Source: Clostridium puniceum
GTDB lineage: Bacteria > Bacillota > Clostridia > Clostridiales > Clostridiaceae
Reading direction: 5' to 3'
NCBI RefSeq assembly: GCF_002006345.1
Contig: NZ_LZZM01000153.1
Location: 62,001-126,000, forward strand
DNA length: 64,000 nt
How positions within the stretch are numbered: position 1 is the stretch's first letter; every line of letters begins with the position of its first letter. Below, piece after piece: positions 8,396-17,277 of the stretch. The translations under genes were made by a program, and so were the position numbers. The notes under the pieces were generated by a model. It saw nothing but the letters and a program-made list of their open reading frames with translations, did not search any database and was not told the origin of the DNA.

Positions 8396-9823
8396 ATGGA
8401 GGCAAAAGTTATGGAACAAATAAAAAATAATAATGAAATTAGTAATAACATGGAAAAGAATCAAAGTGTTAAATTAAGTTTAAAAGAAAAAATATCATAT
8501 GGTTTTGGAGACTTTGGTAATGGTTTTATGTTTGATTTAGGACAATCATATCTCACAAAGTTTTTTATTGATGCATGTGGTATTGGTGCAGGTGCTGTTG
8601 CAGGTATTTTCTCAATTACTAAAATATTTGATGCATTTGTTGATCCAATAGCAGGATCAACAATAGATCGTAGGAAACCAAGTAAATCAGGGAAGTTTAG
8701 ACCTGTGATGATGATTTCAAGTATAATTCTTGCAATACTTACAATAGTTACATTTATAATGCCAGAGGTATCACTTTCAACTAAGATTATATATGGTTAT
8801 GCAGTATATATGACTTGGGGACTTGTTTACTCATTTGTTAATGTTCCGTATGGATCATTGGCATCTGTTATGACAAGAGATGTAGAAGAAAGAAGTCAAT
8901 TAGCAACATTTAGACAAGCGGGTTCATTAGGAGCACAATTAATAACGGGTGTAACTTTTGTACCTATTCTTATTATGTTTGCAGATCCTAGAATTGGTTA
9001 TCCAGTTGCGGCTGCAATTATGGCTGTTATTGGAGTTACTTCATTTTTCATTTGTTTCAAAAATACAAAAGAGCATGTAGTAGTTAATAGAGAAGGCAAG
9101 TCAGAAAAAGCTACAGCTAAAGATTATTTTAGAGTTGTATTTACAAATAGACCATTATTATGCTTAATTCTTATGCAATTATTTACAATATCGGCAATGA
9201 ATACAAATAACCAAATGATGATTTTCTTTTGTCAATATAACTTAGGAGATATTAATCTTCAGCCGAAAGTAAATGGTATAATGATTGGATTTTCTGTAAT
9301 TGGAATATTTGCTATTCCATTTTTAGTTAAGAAGTTTGGTAAAAAGAAAACTGCAATGATGGGATTTTTAATTGGAATTATTTCTAATGGGTTAAACTTC
9401 ATAATCCCAACAAATGCTAATACTTTCATAGTTCTTGTTACTATTGGATATGCAGCTTTAGCTATTCCCAATGGGGTTACTTGGGCATTTGTGTCAGATG
9501 CTATAGATTATGGTCATTGGCATACTGGAATAAGAAAAGAAGGTATAACTTATGCTGCATTTAACTTTTCAAGAAAAATTGCTCAATCTATAGCTGCTCT
9601 TGTTAGTGCAGGAGTATTAGGGTTGACAGGATATATTTCAAATGCTCAGCAAAGTCCTACAACTTTATTAGGGATTAAAGGTGCAATGACATTATATCCA
9701 GCCGTTGCATTAGCAATAGCTGCTATTGTAGTTGGTATATTGCATAATTTACCAGATGATAAGTATAGAAATATTGCTTCAGATTTACAAAATGGTAAGT
9801 GGGAAAAAGGAATTATAGAATAA
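8396..9823 (+). CDS. GPH family sugar:cation symporter (MelB type)
   Basis: Twelve-helix transporter of the glycoside-pentoside-hexuronide family. Signatures: KEKISYGFGDFGNGFMFDLG near the N-terminus, then DAFVDPIAGSTIDR and KSGKFRP, which hold the cation-site Asp residues of MelB-like proteins. It brings an oligosaccharide or glycoside in with Na+ or H+. Two starts are possible: ATG 8396 (GGAG 8 bases upstream) or ATG 8411 (GGAGG 8 bases upstream). No glycosidase is adjacent, so the substrate is not indicated. It is a single-gene unit ending at a strong terminator. Confidence 0.88.
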   Translation: MEAKVMEQIKNNNEISNNMEKNQSVKLSLKEKISYGFGDFGNGFMFDLGQSYLTKFFIDACGIGAGAVAGIFSITKIFDAFVDPIAGSTIDRRKPSKSGKFRPVMMISSIILAILTIVTFIMPEVSLSTKIIYGYAVYMTWGLVYSFVNVPYGSLASVMTRDVEERSQLATFRQAGSLGAQLITGVTFVPILIMFADPRIGYPVAAAIMAVIGVTSFFICFKNTKEHVVVNREGKSEKATAKDYFRVVFTNRPLLCLILMQLFTISAMNTNNQMMIFFCQYNLGDINLQPKVNGIMIGFSVIGIFAIPFLVKKFGKKKTAMMGFLIGIISNGLNFIIPTNANTFIVLVTIGYAALAIPNGVTWAFVSDAIDYGHWHTGIRKEGITYAAFNFSRKIAQSIAALVSAGVLGLTGYISNAQQSPTTLLGIKGAMTLYPAVALAIAAIVVGILHNLPDDKYRNIASDLQNGKWEKGIIE

Positions 9824-9833
9824 AATTTAATTA

Positions 9834-9886
9834 AGAGATCCCATAGAATAATTTTCTTAAATTATTCTATGGGATCTCTTTTTTTA
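9834..9886 (+). terminator. Intrinsic terminator
   Basis: AGAGATCCCATAGAATAAT pairs with ATTATTCTATGGGATCTCT, followed by eight T. Very strong stem. Confidence 0.92.
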
Positions 9887-9922
9887 TATTATTTTATTAT
9901 GAGCCTAGAATTGTATGAATTG

Positions 9923-9951
9923 TTGCCAAAACTTAAGGTTGAGGATATACT
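9923..9951 (+). promoter_or_regulatory. Sigma-A promoter for tyrS
   Basis: TTGCCA, 17 bp, TATACT. The leader to tyrS is about 100 bases; no T-box hallmarks are present, which is notable because clostridial tRNA synthetase genes often carry them. Confidence 0.55.
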
Positions 9952-10059
9952 ATAATAAGTGATTTAAATAATAGAAAGTTATTAAATTTAAAGTATTTGT
10001 TATTATATAAGTTTAATTATAATTTATTTTAAATAACAAGATTTTTAGGAGGGACCATA

Positions 10060-11280
10060 ATGGCAAGTGTATTAGATGAGTTATTAGAAAGAGGATACAT
10101 AAAACAATTTACTCATGAAGAAGAAACAAGAAAGTTATTAGAAAATGAGAAAATAACTTTTTATATAGGCTTTGATCCAACAGCAGATAGTTTGCATGTA
10201 GGACATTTTATAGCTATGATGTTCATGGCACATATGCAAAAAGCAGGACACAGACCAATAGCGTTAATTGGTGGCGGGACAGCTATGGTTGGAGATCCAA
10301 GTGGTAAGACTGATATGAGAAAAATGCTTACAAAAGAGGATATTGAACATAATGTTGCATCTATTAAGAAACAAATGGAAAGGTTTATAGATTTTTCTGA
10401 TGATAAGGCAATATTAGCCAATAATGCAGATTGGTTATTAAATCTTAATTATGTTGATTTCCTAAGAGAAGTAGGAGTTCATTTTTCTGTAAATAGAATG
10501 CTTACAGCTGAATGTTTTAAGCAAAGATTAGAAAAAGGATTATCATTCTTAGAATTTAACTATATGTTAATGCAAGGATATGATTTTTATGAACTAAATC
10601 AGAAATATAACTGCAAAATGCAGCTTGGTGGAGATGACCAATGGTCTAATATGATAGCTGGAGTTGAACTTGTAAGAAGAAAAGCTCAAGGTGAAGCTAT
10701 GGCTATGACATGTACGTTATTAACTAACAGCCAAGGTCAAAAGATGGGTAAAACTGTTGGAGGAGCATTGTGGCTTGACCCAGAAAAAACTTCACCATAT
10801 GATTTCTATCAATACTGGAGAAATGTAGATGATGCAGACGTGCAAAAATGTTTAGCATTATTAACATTTGTACCAATGGATGAAGTAAGAAGACTTGGAA
10901 GCTTAGAAGGTTCTGAAATAAACAATGCTAAGAAGGTTCTTGCATATGAAATAACAAAGCTTGTTCATGGTGAAGAAGAAGCTAAAAAAGCAGAAGAAGC
11001 TGCAACAGCTTTATTTGCAGGTGGTGCTGACATGTCAAATGTACCAACAGTGACGATAACTAAAGAAGAAATTGGGTTACCAATAATAGATATTATGGCA
11101 TCTACTAAGATTTTACAATCTAAAAAAGAAGGTAGAAGATTAATTGAACAAGGTGGGCTTACCATTAACGGTGTTAAAGTTGAGGATGTAAATAGAACTT
11201 TAAATGAAGAAGATTTACAAGATGGATCAGCTTTAATCAAGAGAGGAAAGAAAAATTATAATAAAATAGAAGTTAAATAA
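10060..11280 (+). CDS. tyrS: Tyrosyl-tRNA synthetase
   Basis: 406 residues, a class Ic aminoacyl-tRNA synthetase that charges tRNA-Tyr. The HIGH-type signature is HVGHF starting at residue 45, the tyrosine pocket region is GGDDQWSN, and the KMSKS loop reads KMGKT. A C-terminal S4 RNA-binding domain is visible ([14 protein letters not shown]). GGAGGG precedes the ATG. It is monocistronic, between a promoter at 9923 and a terminator at 11347. Confidence 0.97.
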   Translation: MASVLDELLERGYIKQFTHEEETRKLLENEKITFYIGFDPTADSLHVGHFIAMMFMAHMQKAGHRPIALIGGGTAMVGDPSGKTDMRKMLTKEDIEHNVASIKKQMERFIDFSDDKAILANNADWLLNLNYVDFLREVGVHFSVNRMLTAECFKQRLEKGLSFLEFNYMLMQGYDFYELNQKYNCKMQLGGDDQWSNMIAGVELVRRKAQGEAMAMTCTLLTNSQGQKMGKTVGGALWLDPEKTSPYDFYQYWRNVDDADVQKCLALLTFVPMDEVRRLGSLEGSEINNAKKVLAYEITKLVHGEEEAKKAEEAATALFAGGADMSNVPTVTITKEEIGLPIIDIMASTKILQSKKEGRRLIEQGGLTINGVKVEDVNRTLNEEDLQDGSALIKRGKKNYNKIEVK

Positions 11281-11346
11281 ATTGAATTATGATTGATATA
11301 TATACTATATTGATCATAATTTTAGAATTGTAAACTATAAGAAATT

Positions 11347-11381
11347 AAAAAGCTATCTGTATATATGGATAGCTTTTTTTA
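11347..11381 (+). terminator. Intrinsic terminator of tyrS
   Basis: AAAGCTATC / GGATAGCTTT stem with a T run. A second AT-rich hairpin (AATTATGATTGATATA and its inverse) lies just upstream at about 11284-11323. Confidence 0.85.
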
Positions 11382-11516
11382 TAGAAAATATTAATTTTTT
11401 AATAACATAGAAATAAAATATTATGTTAGACATTAAAATTAAAAATTATTATAAATTCTAAAATCATATCATGTTTCATATAAATTAACTATAAAAATTA
11501 TAGGAGTTTGATTTTA

Positions 11517-11930
11517 GTGAAGATAGTATTTGAAAAGATATTTAGGGAATTAAACGAAGAATGTGAGCAAAATTTAATTGAAAAAGGTCTAGTTACTATG
11601 TCAAAAAACAATATTGATAATAATAGAAATTCATTAGTTTTTGATTTTATTTTTGATGATAATGGAGATTATAGTTATACAGGAAGTGAACATGGCTTTG
11701 GTAAAAGCGTAAATATTTCTGGAAAGATTATAGTGCCAGAAGATGGTATTTATTCTGTTAAAATAAAATCTTCAGATGGTGGTGGAGGTCAATGGGATAG
11801 TATTAAAGCTAATGAAGAAGTCTCTTGTATCATAAATACAAGCTTTTGGCATCAAACCACGATTAAAATTTATATACATTCAAATAAACCCAATTCAAAG
11901 GGACATGCAGTTATAGAATATTCTATATAA
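11517..11930 (+). CDS. Hypothetical protein (137 aa)
   Basis: The start is taken as GTG 11517, with TAGGAG ending 10 bases upstream; an in-frame TTG at 11508 is too close to that site. The first 30 residues look helical and charged (FEKIFRELNEECEQNLIEKG). The rest is beta-rich with glycines (DFIFDDNGDYSYTGSEHGFG, SSDGGGGQWDS) and ends HAVIEYSI. There is no signal peptide or membrane helix, so it is cytoplasmic. No family is recognised. It ends before a very strong terminator and appears monocistronic. Confidence 0.6.
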   Translation: MKIVFEKIFRELNEECEQNLIEKGLVTMSKNNIDNNRNSLVFDFIFDDNGDYSYTGSEHGFGKSVNISGKIIVPEDGIYSVKIKSSDGGGGQWDSIKANEEVSCIINTSFWHQTTIKIYIHSNKPNSKGHAVIEYSI

Positions 11931-12003
11931 AAGGGATATTTATAAAATTCATCAAGTTAGGATGTATATATTTATAAGTGGGATAGATAAGTTAAATATA
12001 GTA

Positions 12004-12052
12004 GGGTATCGCAAAATGATTAAATTTTAATCATTTTGCGATACCTCTTTTT
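12004..12052 (+). terminator. Strong intrinsic terminator
   Basis: About 20-bp near-perfect arms GGTATCGCAAAATGATTAAA and inverse, then CTCTTTTT. Confidence 0.92.
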
Positions 12053-12253
12053 GTTATATAAGAAAGCAATAGGATTATTGAAGCTTGAAAGATTTATCTA
12101 AATATAGATTTTAAGGTTATTGCTCAATAGAAAATAGAAATGAGAGGAGCTAATAATTGATAAAATATAGTTATATGCACTTTGTCTTATTAGTAAGAAG
12201 TATTTAAATAATTATAATTTTAAAATTATAATAAAATGTTTCGTTAGAATTAT

Positions 12254-12304
12254 TTGACAATAGAACAAAACATTGTTACACTAGTTACAATAAAACATTG
12301 TTAC
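12254..12304 (+). promoter_or_regulatory. Sigma-A promoter with duplicated operator of the yhbD operon
   Basis: TTGACA (12254-12259), a 17-bp spacer and TACACT (12277-12282) form a near-consensus promoter. AAAACATTGTTAC occurs twice, at 12267-12279 inside the spacer and -10, and at 12292-12304 in the early transcript, 25 bp centre to centre. Tandem sites at this position would block RNA polymerase; the MerR-like protein encoded 15 bp downstream is the obvious candidate binder. The rest of 12053-12253 shows nothing. Confidence 0.65.
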
Positions 12305-12318
12305 GAAGGAGGTAAATT

Positions 12319-12999
12319 ATGTTAATATCTAAAAAAGATTTATTAAGTGAGACTAAGATTTCTTATGGTCAGCTTTATCGTTGGAAAAGAGAAGGATTAA
12401 TTCCAGAGGAATGGTTTATTAAGCAGCCGTCTTTTACAGGGCAAGAAACTTTTTTCCCTAAAAATAAAATTTTAAATAGAATTAAAGCAATACAGGAGTT
12501 AAAAGATAAATATTCGCTTGAAGAACTTGCTAAAATTCTTTCACCAGAGGTTTCAGAAAGAAATTTTACAACAGATGACTTAAAGATTATTGAAGAAATA
12601 AATAAAGGATTAATTCCTGCTTTTATTAAGGGCTTTGAAAAAAATAATTTTACTTATATTGAAGTGTTAATTATGATTGCTATATCTGAATTAAAGAAAA
12701 GTAATGATATATCAATAGGCGCAGTCATTGGTTTAATTTCTGGAATAAAGGGCTATTGTACAAACATAAAGTCTACAGGATATATATTTGTTTTATTTGA
12801 TAAGGCTGAAGATTATTATGCAACTATATATCAAGAGCAAACTCAAGTGTTTTTAGATAGCAGGTTAAATATTATAAAGCAATTTAGATTAGATGATATT
12901 AGTAGTAATATGAAACTAAAATATAGAAAAAGCTTTAACTTTAAATTTGATACTGAAAATGAAGAGGAAAACAATGGAAAGATGCAATTTTCATATTAA
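12319..12999 (+). CDS. yhbD: YhbD-like MerR-type regulator (DUF4004)
   Basis: 226 residues. The N-terminus is a winged-helix MerR-like DNA-binding domain (LISKKDLLSETKISYGQLYR, WKREGLIPEEWF, then KNKILNRIKAIQELKDKYSL), characteristic of the DUF4004 family whose Bacillus member is YhbD. The C-terminal part is of unknown role. In Bacillus subtilis yhbD precedes yhbE and yhbF, the bactofilins linked to motility; the same order is found here with 14 and 31 bp gaps. It is therefore likely an autoregulator of the operon acting at the tandem repeats upstream. GAAGGAGG precedes the ATG. Confidence 0.85.
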   Translation: MLISKKDLLSETKISYGQLYRWKREGLIPEEWFIKQPSFTGQETFFPKNKILNRIKAIQELKDKYSLEELAKILSPEVSERNFTTDDLKIIEEINKGLIPAFIKGFEKNNFTYIEVLIMIAISELKKSNDISIGAVIGLISGIKGYCTNIKSTGYIFVLFDKAEDYYATIYQEQTQVFLDSRLNIIKQFRLDDISSNMKLKYRKSFNFKFDTENEEENNGKMQFSY

Positions 13000-13013
13000 G
13001 GGGCGAATAATTA

Positions 13014-13874
13014 ATGAAGAAAAATGTATGGGCTTTAGGAAATAGGACTATAAGTGGAGAAGTAGACAGGGTATATGCAGCAGGAAATCTAGAGATTAAT
13101 GAGGCTAATATAAAAAAAATGAGAGTAGCAGGAGAAATTAATATTAATGATTCCTATATTAATAAGCTTAATGTAGTAGGTAATATAGACAGTGTTAACA
13201 GTAATTTTGGTGATTTTAAAGCTGTAGGAAATATTGAAATAAAAGGTCATAGTAAGGCTTTAACATTCATGCTCACTGGAATATTAAAGGCAGAATTCTT
13301 AGAATGTGACGTTCTTAGAAATTCTATAAGGGGAGTTGTAGCGAAGAGTAGTAATATTTTAGCATATAAAGGATTCTTTAAAGCTAAAACTTTTGAAAAT
13401 CTATATCCATTTAATATGAGTTGCGAATTTCAATTTAATAATATAATATCTGCTACATTGCTTCAATATAATGGGATGTTAGAATGCGAAAGATTTTATA
13501 GCTTTGAAGAAATTCAAGCAGAAGGAGTTAATGCAGAATTTATATATATAAAGCCAAGTAAAAAAATAAATATAGCTAGTATTTTTGGAAGTAAAATTAT
13601 TATAAGCAATAATTTTAAAGGAGATAAGGAATTTGAAATGCTTCCAATGACAATGTCACTAAACTCATATAGAAGGAATAATAAAAAAAAGGGATCTATT
13701 ATGAGTGTTAAAGAAATTGAAGGAGATAAGATTGAAGTTGAGTATGTTAAAGCTGATTATATAAGTGGAATAGATGTTGTAATCGGGGATTTATGTATTA
13801 TTGAAAAAGTTGAATATAAAAATAGCATAAAGATATCTGAAAAAGCAGTAGTAAATGAAGTTATAAAATTGTAA
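13014..13874 (+). CDS. Bactofilin-like polymer-forming protein (YhbE-like)
   Basis: 286 residues beginning KKNVWALGNRTISGEVDRVY, followed by repeated short beta strands with alternating hydrophobics and Gly/Asn turns (VAGEININDSYINKLNVVGN). This is the right-handed beta-helix pattern of bactofilins, which assemble into membrane-associated filaments. It contains an insertion region around residues 205-235 (basic YRRNNKKKGS) and no membrane segment. GGGGCG precedes the ATG. It is the second gene of the yhbD operon and is inferred to form filaments with the next gene product. Confidence 0.8.
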   Translation: MKKNVWALGNRTISGEVDRVYAAGNLEINEANIKKMRVAGEININDSYINKLNVVGNIDSVNSNFGDFKAVGNIEIKGHSKALTFMLTGILKAEFLECDVLRNSIRGVVAKSSNILAYKGFFKAKTFENLYPFNMSCEFQFNNIISATLLQYNGMLECERFYSFEEIQAEGVNAEFIYIKPSKKINIASIFGSKIIISNNFKGDKEFEMLPMTMSLNSYRRNNKKKGSIMSVKEIEGDKIEVEYVKADYISGIDVVIGDLCIIEKVEYKNSIKISEKAVVNEVIKL

Positions 13875-13905
13875 TATTGTTTTTTATTAGAGGGAGTGAG
13901 TTAAG

Positions 13906-15078
13906 GTGCAAGATGCAAAAATTGATGGCATGGGAACCATATATGGCGGAGAATACAAGGATGTCTCTATAGGCGGCATGGGTAAATTAAAAGGAAATAT
14001 TGAAGCGGAAAAAGTTATTATTAATGGAATGTTTAAAAGCAATGGAGAAATCATTGCAAATGAATTTGTATGTGATGGATTAGGAAGAATTTTAAAAAAT
14101 GTTAAGGTAAAGAAAGCAAAAATAAGTGGTGTTTTGAAGATTAGAAGAGCCAAGCTTGAAGCCGATAATATTACTTGCGATGGAGTTATTACTTGTACTC
14201 ATGAAGTATCCGCTGATGAAATTTATATAGATGGTGTATGTTCAATTTCAAAGATGTATGGGGATAAAATAACTATAAGAAATAAGAATGATGGATTAAC
14301 GAATTCAAAAATTCCAACTAAGTTTTTAATGCTTACCAACATATATTTAGGTCGAAAGTTATCTTTAAGTCATTCTTTAGTAGATGTAATTGAATGTACT
14401 GATTTAGAAGCTAGTGGCTTAAAAGCTAAGATAGTAAAAGCTCAAAATGTAAGACTTTCTAATGACTGTATTATTGAAAATTTAGAATGTGCAGGACAGA
14501 CTATTATTGATGATACCTGTAAAATAGGAAATATTCCCAATAAACAAATTGAAGGAGCTGATAATATGGCAAATGCTAGTATAATAAAAATACTTGAATT
14601 ATATAAGAGTGGAAAAATAAATGTGGAAGAAGCAGAAGAAATGATTTCAATTGCTTCTAATAGAAGTTTTAAAACTGAAAATGGAGCTGAAGTTCCAAGT
14701 GTTGGCTGGGCTGATGATGGGAAAATAAGAATTGTTGCATTTAGAGGTACAAAACTGCTTAAAAAAAGTGAAGCAGGTACATACAATTTAAGTGTTGAAT
14801 ATAAAGGTGAAGCACTTAATGTTGAATGTTATGGAAATTTAAAATGTGGAGATGTTTTAAATAATGTAGATGCTGGAGCGTCAGTTGAGTGCTATGATAT
14901 TCATGGAAATGTAAATTCAGGGCATTCTGTTAACTGCAAAGATATTGGAGGTAACGTTGATGCAGGTCATTCAGTTACTTGTGGTGATATTGAAGGATCT
15001 GTAAAATGTGGAAGTAGTATAAATTGTAAGCATATAAGTGGAAGTATTGATGCTGGAGGGAAGGTAAATATAAGTTAA
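13906..15078 (+). CDS. Bactofilin fused to a C-terminal 15-residue-repeat beta-solenoid
   Basis: 390 residues from GTG 13906 (AGAGGGAG upstream). Residues 1-220 are a bactofilin-like beta-helix (GTIYGGEYKDVSIGGMGKLK). Residues 225-250 form a helical linker, ILELYKSGKINVEEAEEMIS, of the kind seen in YvlB/DUF2089-like proteins. Residues 312-386 contain five successive 15-residue repeats of the pattern x-x-C-x-D/H-I/V-x-G/N-x-V/I-x-x-G-x-S (for example VNCKDIGGNVDAGHS). Cys at repeat position 3 is present in every repeat, so a ladder of stacked cysteines is predicted. It is last in the yhbD operon. Bacillus YhbF is shorter and, as far as I recall, lacks this tail. Confidence 0.8.
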   Translation: MQDAKIDGMGTIYGGEYKDVSIGGMGKLKGNIEAEKVIINGMFKSNGEIIANEFVCDGLGRILKNVKVKKAKISGVLKIRRAKLEADNITCDGVITCTHEVSADEIYIDGVCSISKMYGDKITIRNKNDGLTNSKIPTKFLMLTNIYLGRKLSLSHSLVDVIECTDLEASGLKAKIVKAQNVRLSNDCIIENLECAGQTIIDDTCKIGNIPNKQIEGADNMANASIIKILELYKSGKINVEEAEEMISIASNRSFKTENGAEVPSVGWADDGKIRIVAFRGTKLLKKSEAGTYNLSVEYKGEALNVECYGNLKCGDVLNNVDAGASVECYDIHGNVNSGHSVNCKDIGGNVDAGHSVTCGDIEGSVKCGSSINCKHISGSIDAGGKVNIS

Positions 15079-15261
15079 ATAGCAACTAGAGCTCACAGCT
15101 TATGAACAAGAATATTCGTATTATAATGGTTAAAGTCACAATTTATATGTAAAATTCAAATAAAATAGTAAAGATTTTAAGACACTAAAAATTTCTTATA
15201 ATTACAATTAAATAAGAAGAGAAATGAGTGATAATGTTAATTTGAGAGGAGTAAATGTTAA

Positions 15262-16518
15262 ATGAGGAAAGATAATAAAAGCTTTTTTATGTTTATGGGA
15301 GGGAGATTTGTATCTTTAATAGGGAGTGGTATTCAAACTATAGCACTTCCACTTTATATATTAGATGTAACAGGTTCAGGAACATTAATGGGGATTTTTT
15401 CAATATTAACCCTTGCACCTGCACTTTTAGTAGCACCTTTTTCAGGAATTCTTGGTGATAGAAAAAATAGAAAGAACATAATGATAGTTACGGACTTTGG
15501 AAGAGGAATTCTCCTTTGCTTTTTAGGAGTTCTTTCAATGATAGGAAGTTTTAATATTTACATTTTATTTATAGCTCAAGTATTTATATCAATAATGGAT
15601 AGTTTGTTTAATTCATCTTCAAATGCATTGATGCCACAATTAATATCTAAGGATAAACTAATAGAAGCTAATTCTACTAAAGGTGTATTTGATGCAGCTT
15701 CAGCAATTTTAGGACCAGCACTTGGAGGAATAATTTATGGAGTATTTGGAATTAAAATGATACTTTATATAAATGGAATTTCATTTATAATTTCTGCAGT
15801 ATTTTCAATGTTTATTGGTTATAATAAAAAAGCGGAATTAAAAGAACAAATAGATATGAAAATTATTTTTAATGAAAATTTTGAAACGCTAAAATTTATT
15901 AAAAGCAAGAAAGGATTACTACAATTATCCACATTTGCTATGGTTTCTAATTTCTTATTAGTACCTATGTTAGATATTTTAATTCCTTATGCATTAAGAA
16001 AAGAATTAGGATTTGGTTCGGAGCTGTATGGATATTTATTGGGATTTTTTACTGTAGGTATTTTATTTGGGAATGTTAGTATTTCAGCACATTTTAAAAA
16101 ATTAGGATTAAAAAAGCTTATGAAAACGGGACTTATTCTTGAAACAACTATAATAGTTGTATTTTCTGCTTTGTTTTTCCCTCAAATAATAAGTGCTTTT
16201 GGTGGGGCTAAAGCAATTTTGTTTATATCAATGTCAGCCTGTTGCCTTTTAATGGGGGTTTGTAATGCATTTCTAAATACTCCAATTTCAACGAATCTTC
16301 AAAATCTAGTTCCAGATGAAATGCGTTCTAGATTCTTTTCGATACTTGGAATGTTTGCTCAAGGAGCAGTTCCAATAGGATCATTATTATTTGGAATTTT
16401 AATAGATTTAATTAAATATTATGATATTTTAGCAATTGTAAATATAGCATCCGTTTTAGCGTCAGGAATATTCCTAATGAAAGCTTGTGAAGAAGCTTAT
16501 GAAGCAAAAACCGAATAA
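15262..16518 (+). CDS. MFS exporter (MFS_3 type)
   Basis: 418 residues with about 12 hydrophobic helices. GGRFVSLIGSGIQTIALPLY and LAPFSGILGDRKNRKNIMI contain the MFS loop 2-3 motif G-x-L-x-D-R. LMPQLISKDKLIEANS and GIIYGVFG are typical of the enterobactin-exporter-like (MFS_3) drug or siderophore efflux proteins common in Firmicutes. GAGAGGAG precedes the ATG. It is monocistronic; substrate unknown. Confidence 0.85.
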   Translation: MRKDNKSFFMFMGGRFVSLIGSGIQTIALPLYILDVTGSGTLMGIFSILTLAPALLVAPFSGILGDRKNRKNIMIVTDFGRGILLCFLGVLSMIGSFNIYILFIAQVFISIMDSLFNSSSNALMPQLISKDKLIEANSTKGVFDAASAILGPALGGIIYGVFGIKMILYINGISFIISAVFSMFIGYNKKAELKEQIDMKIIFNENFETLKFIKSKKGLLQLSTFAMVSNFLLVPMLDILIPYALRKELGFGSELYGYLLGFFTVGILFGNVSISAHFKKLGLKKLMKTGLILETTIIVVFSALFFPQIISAFGGAKAILFISMSACCLLMGVCNAFLNTPISTNLQNLVPDEMRSRFFSILGMFAQGAVPIGSLLFGILIDLIKYYDILAIVNIASVLASGIFLMKACEEAYEAKTE

Positions 16519-16592
16519 TTAAGAAATGCTAATGAAATTTTAGATTAAGTAAAATAATTAATGATAAGATTTATATAATAATTCACATAAAA

Positions 16593-16622
16593 AGAATGAC
16601 TTACATATTCGTAAGCCATTCT
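16593..16622 (+). terminator. Hairpin after the MFS gene
   Basis: AGAATGACTTAC / GTAAGCCATTCT with one mismatch; no long T run, so a weak terminator. Confidence 0.5.
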
Positions 16623-16659
16623 AAATACGATTCAAATTATTATTTAAGGGGTAATAATA

Positions 16660-16941
16660 ATGTTTTAACTATAATATTAATATATATTCTTGTTATGTCA
16701 GAAGTGTGACAAATAAAAGTGTAAAGAAATATCTAGAGGAACATGTAATGTTTTTAGAAAAAAACTATGAGATTAATAAGTTTATATGCTTTGGGAGGCA
16801 AGTGCCAATAACTGGTGGAATAATATTATGTAATACAGAACATAAGTAAGAAATGAATTTAATAATTAAAGAAAATCTTTTTATATAAACCAAGTTGTCC
16901 AATATGAATTAATATTTAAACATAAAGAGGAATTGTTATGA
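16660..16941 (+). pseudogene. Decayed YciI-like gene
   Basis: An AGGGG site precedes an ATG at 16660, then the frame breaks. Across shifted frames the conceptual product reads VKKYLEEHVMFLEKNYEINK, then FICFGRQVPITGGIILCNTE, then stop-interrupted EMNLIIKENLFI, and after another shift VQYELIFKHKEELL. This order and spacing match YciI-type proteins (EEHVxFL, GKFxxSGPQxPRTGGIIL, IIxEDPF, AEYEIIEF). At least three stop codons and two frameshifts are present, so it is dead. It is monocistronic between the MFS gene and cls. Confidence 0.65.
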
Positions 16942-17277
16942 AAAAAATTTAATTAACAGCTCTTCTTTTATATTGGAATAATATAGAAAAATGAGTTCGC
17001 TAAATGAAAACTGTACATATCATTTAATTCTATAAATTATGTTTTAAAATAATGTGTTGGAATTATTTATTATAAACTTAGTGATATTAATGCTGTAATT
17101 ATTTAAAGGCTTTTCTACAAATGATTATTTTTAAGTAATAAATTAGGGATAAATTGAAAAATAATTAATATAACTTGTGTAATCATGATACAATAAGATA
17201 GATGTTGTTAATAATGGCATGATTAAATGAGCCTATTTATTAGCGATTGTTTCTTAGGATAAAGGAAGTGATATAAC
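16942..17277. other. Non-coding stretch upstream of cls
   Basis: About 335 bp, strongly AT-rich with stops in all frames. A TACAAT hexamer at 17189-17194 could be a -10 box for cls, but no good -35 box is at the right distance. No RNA or repeat is recognised. Confidence 0.4.

Noticed and set aside
9887-10059. T-box leader of tyrS
   Set aside because: The leader is only about 100 bases from the likely start and contains neither the T-box sequence nor an attenuator hairpin.
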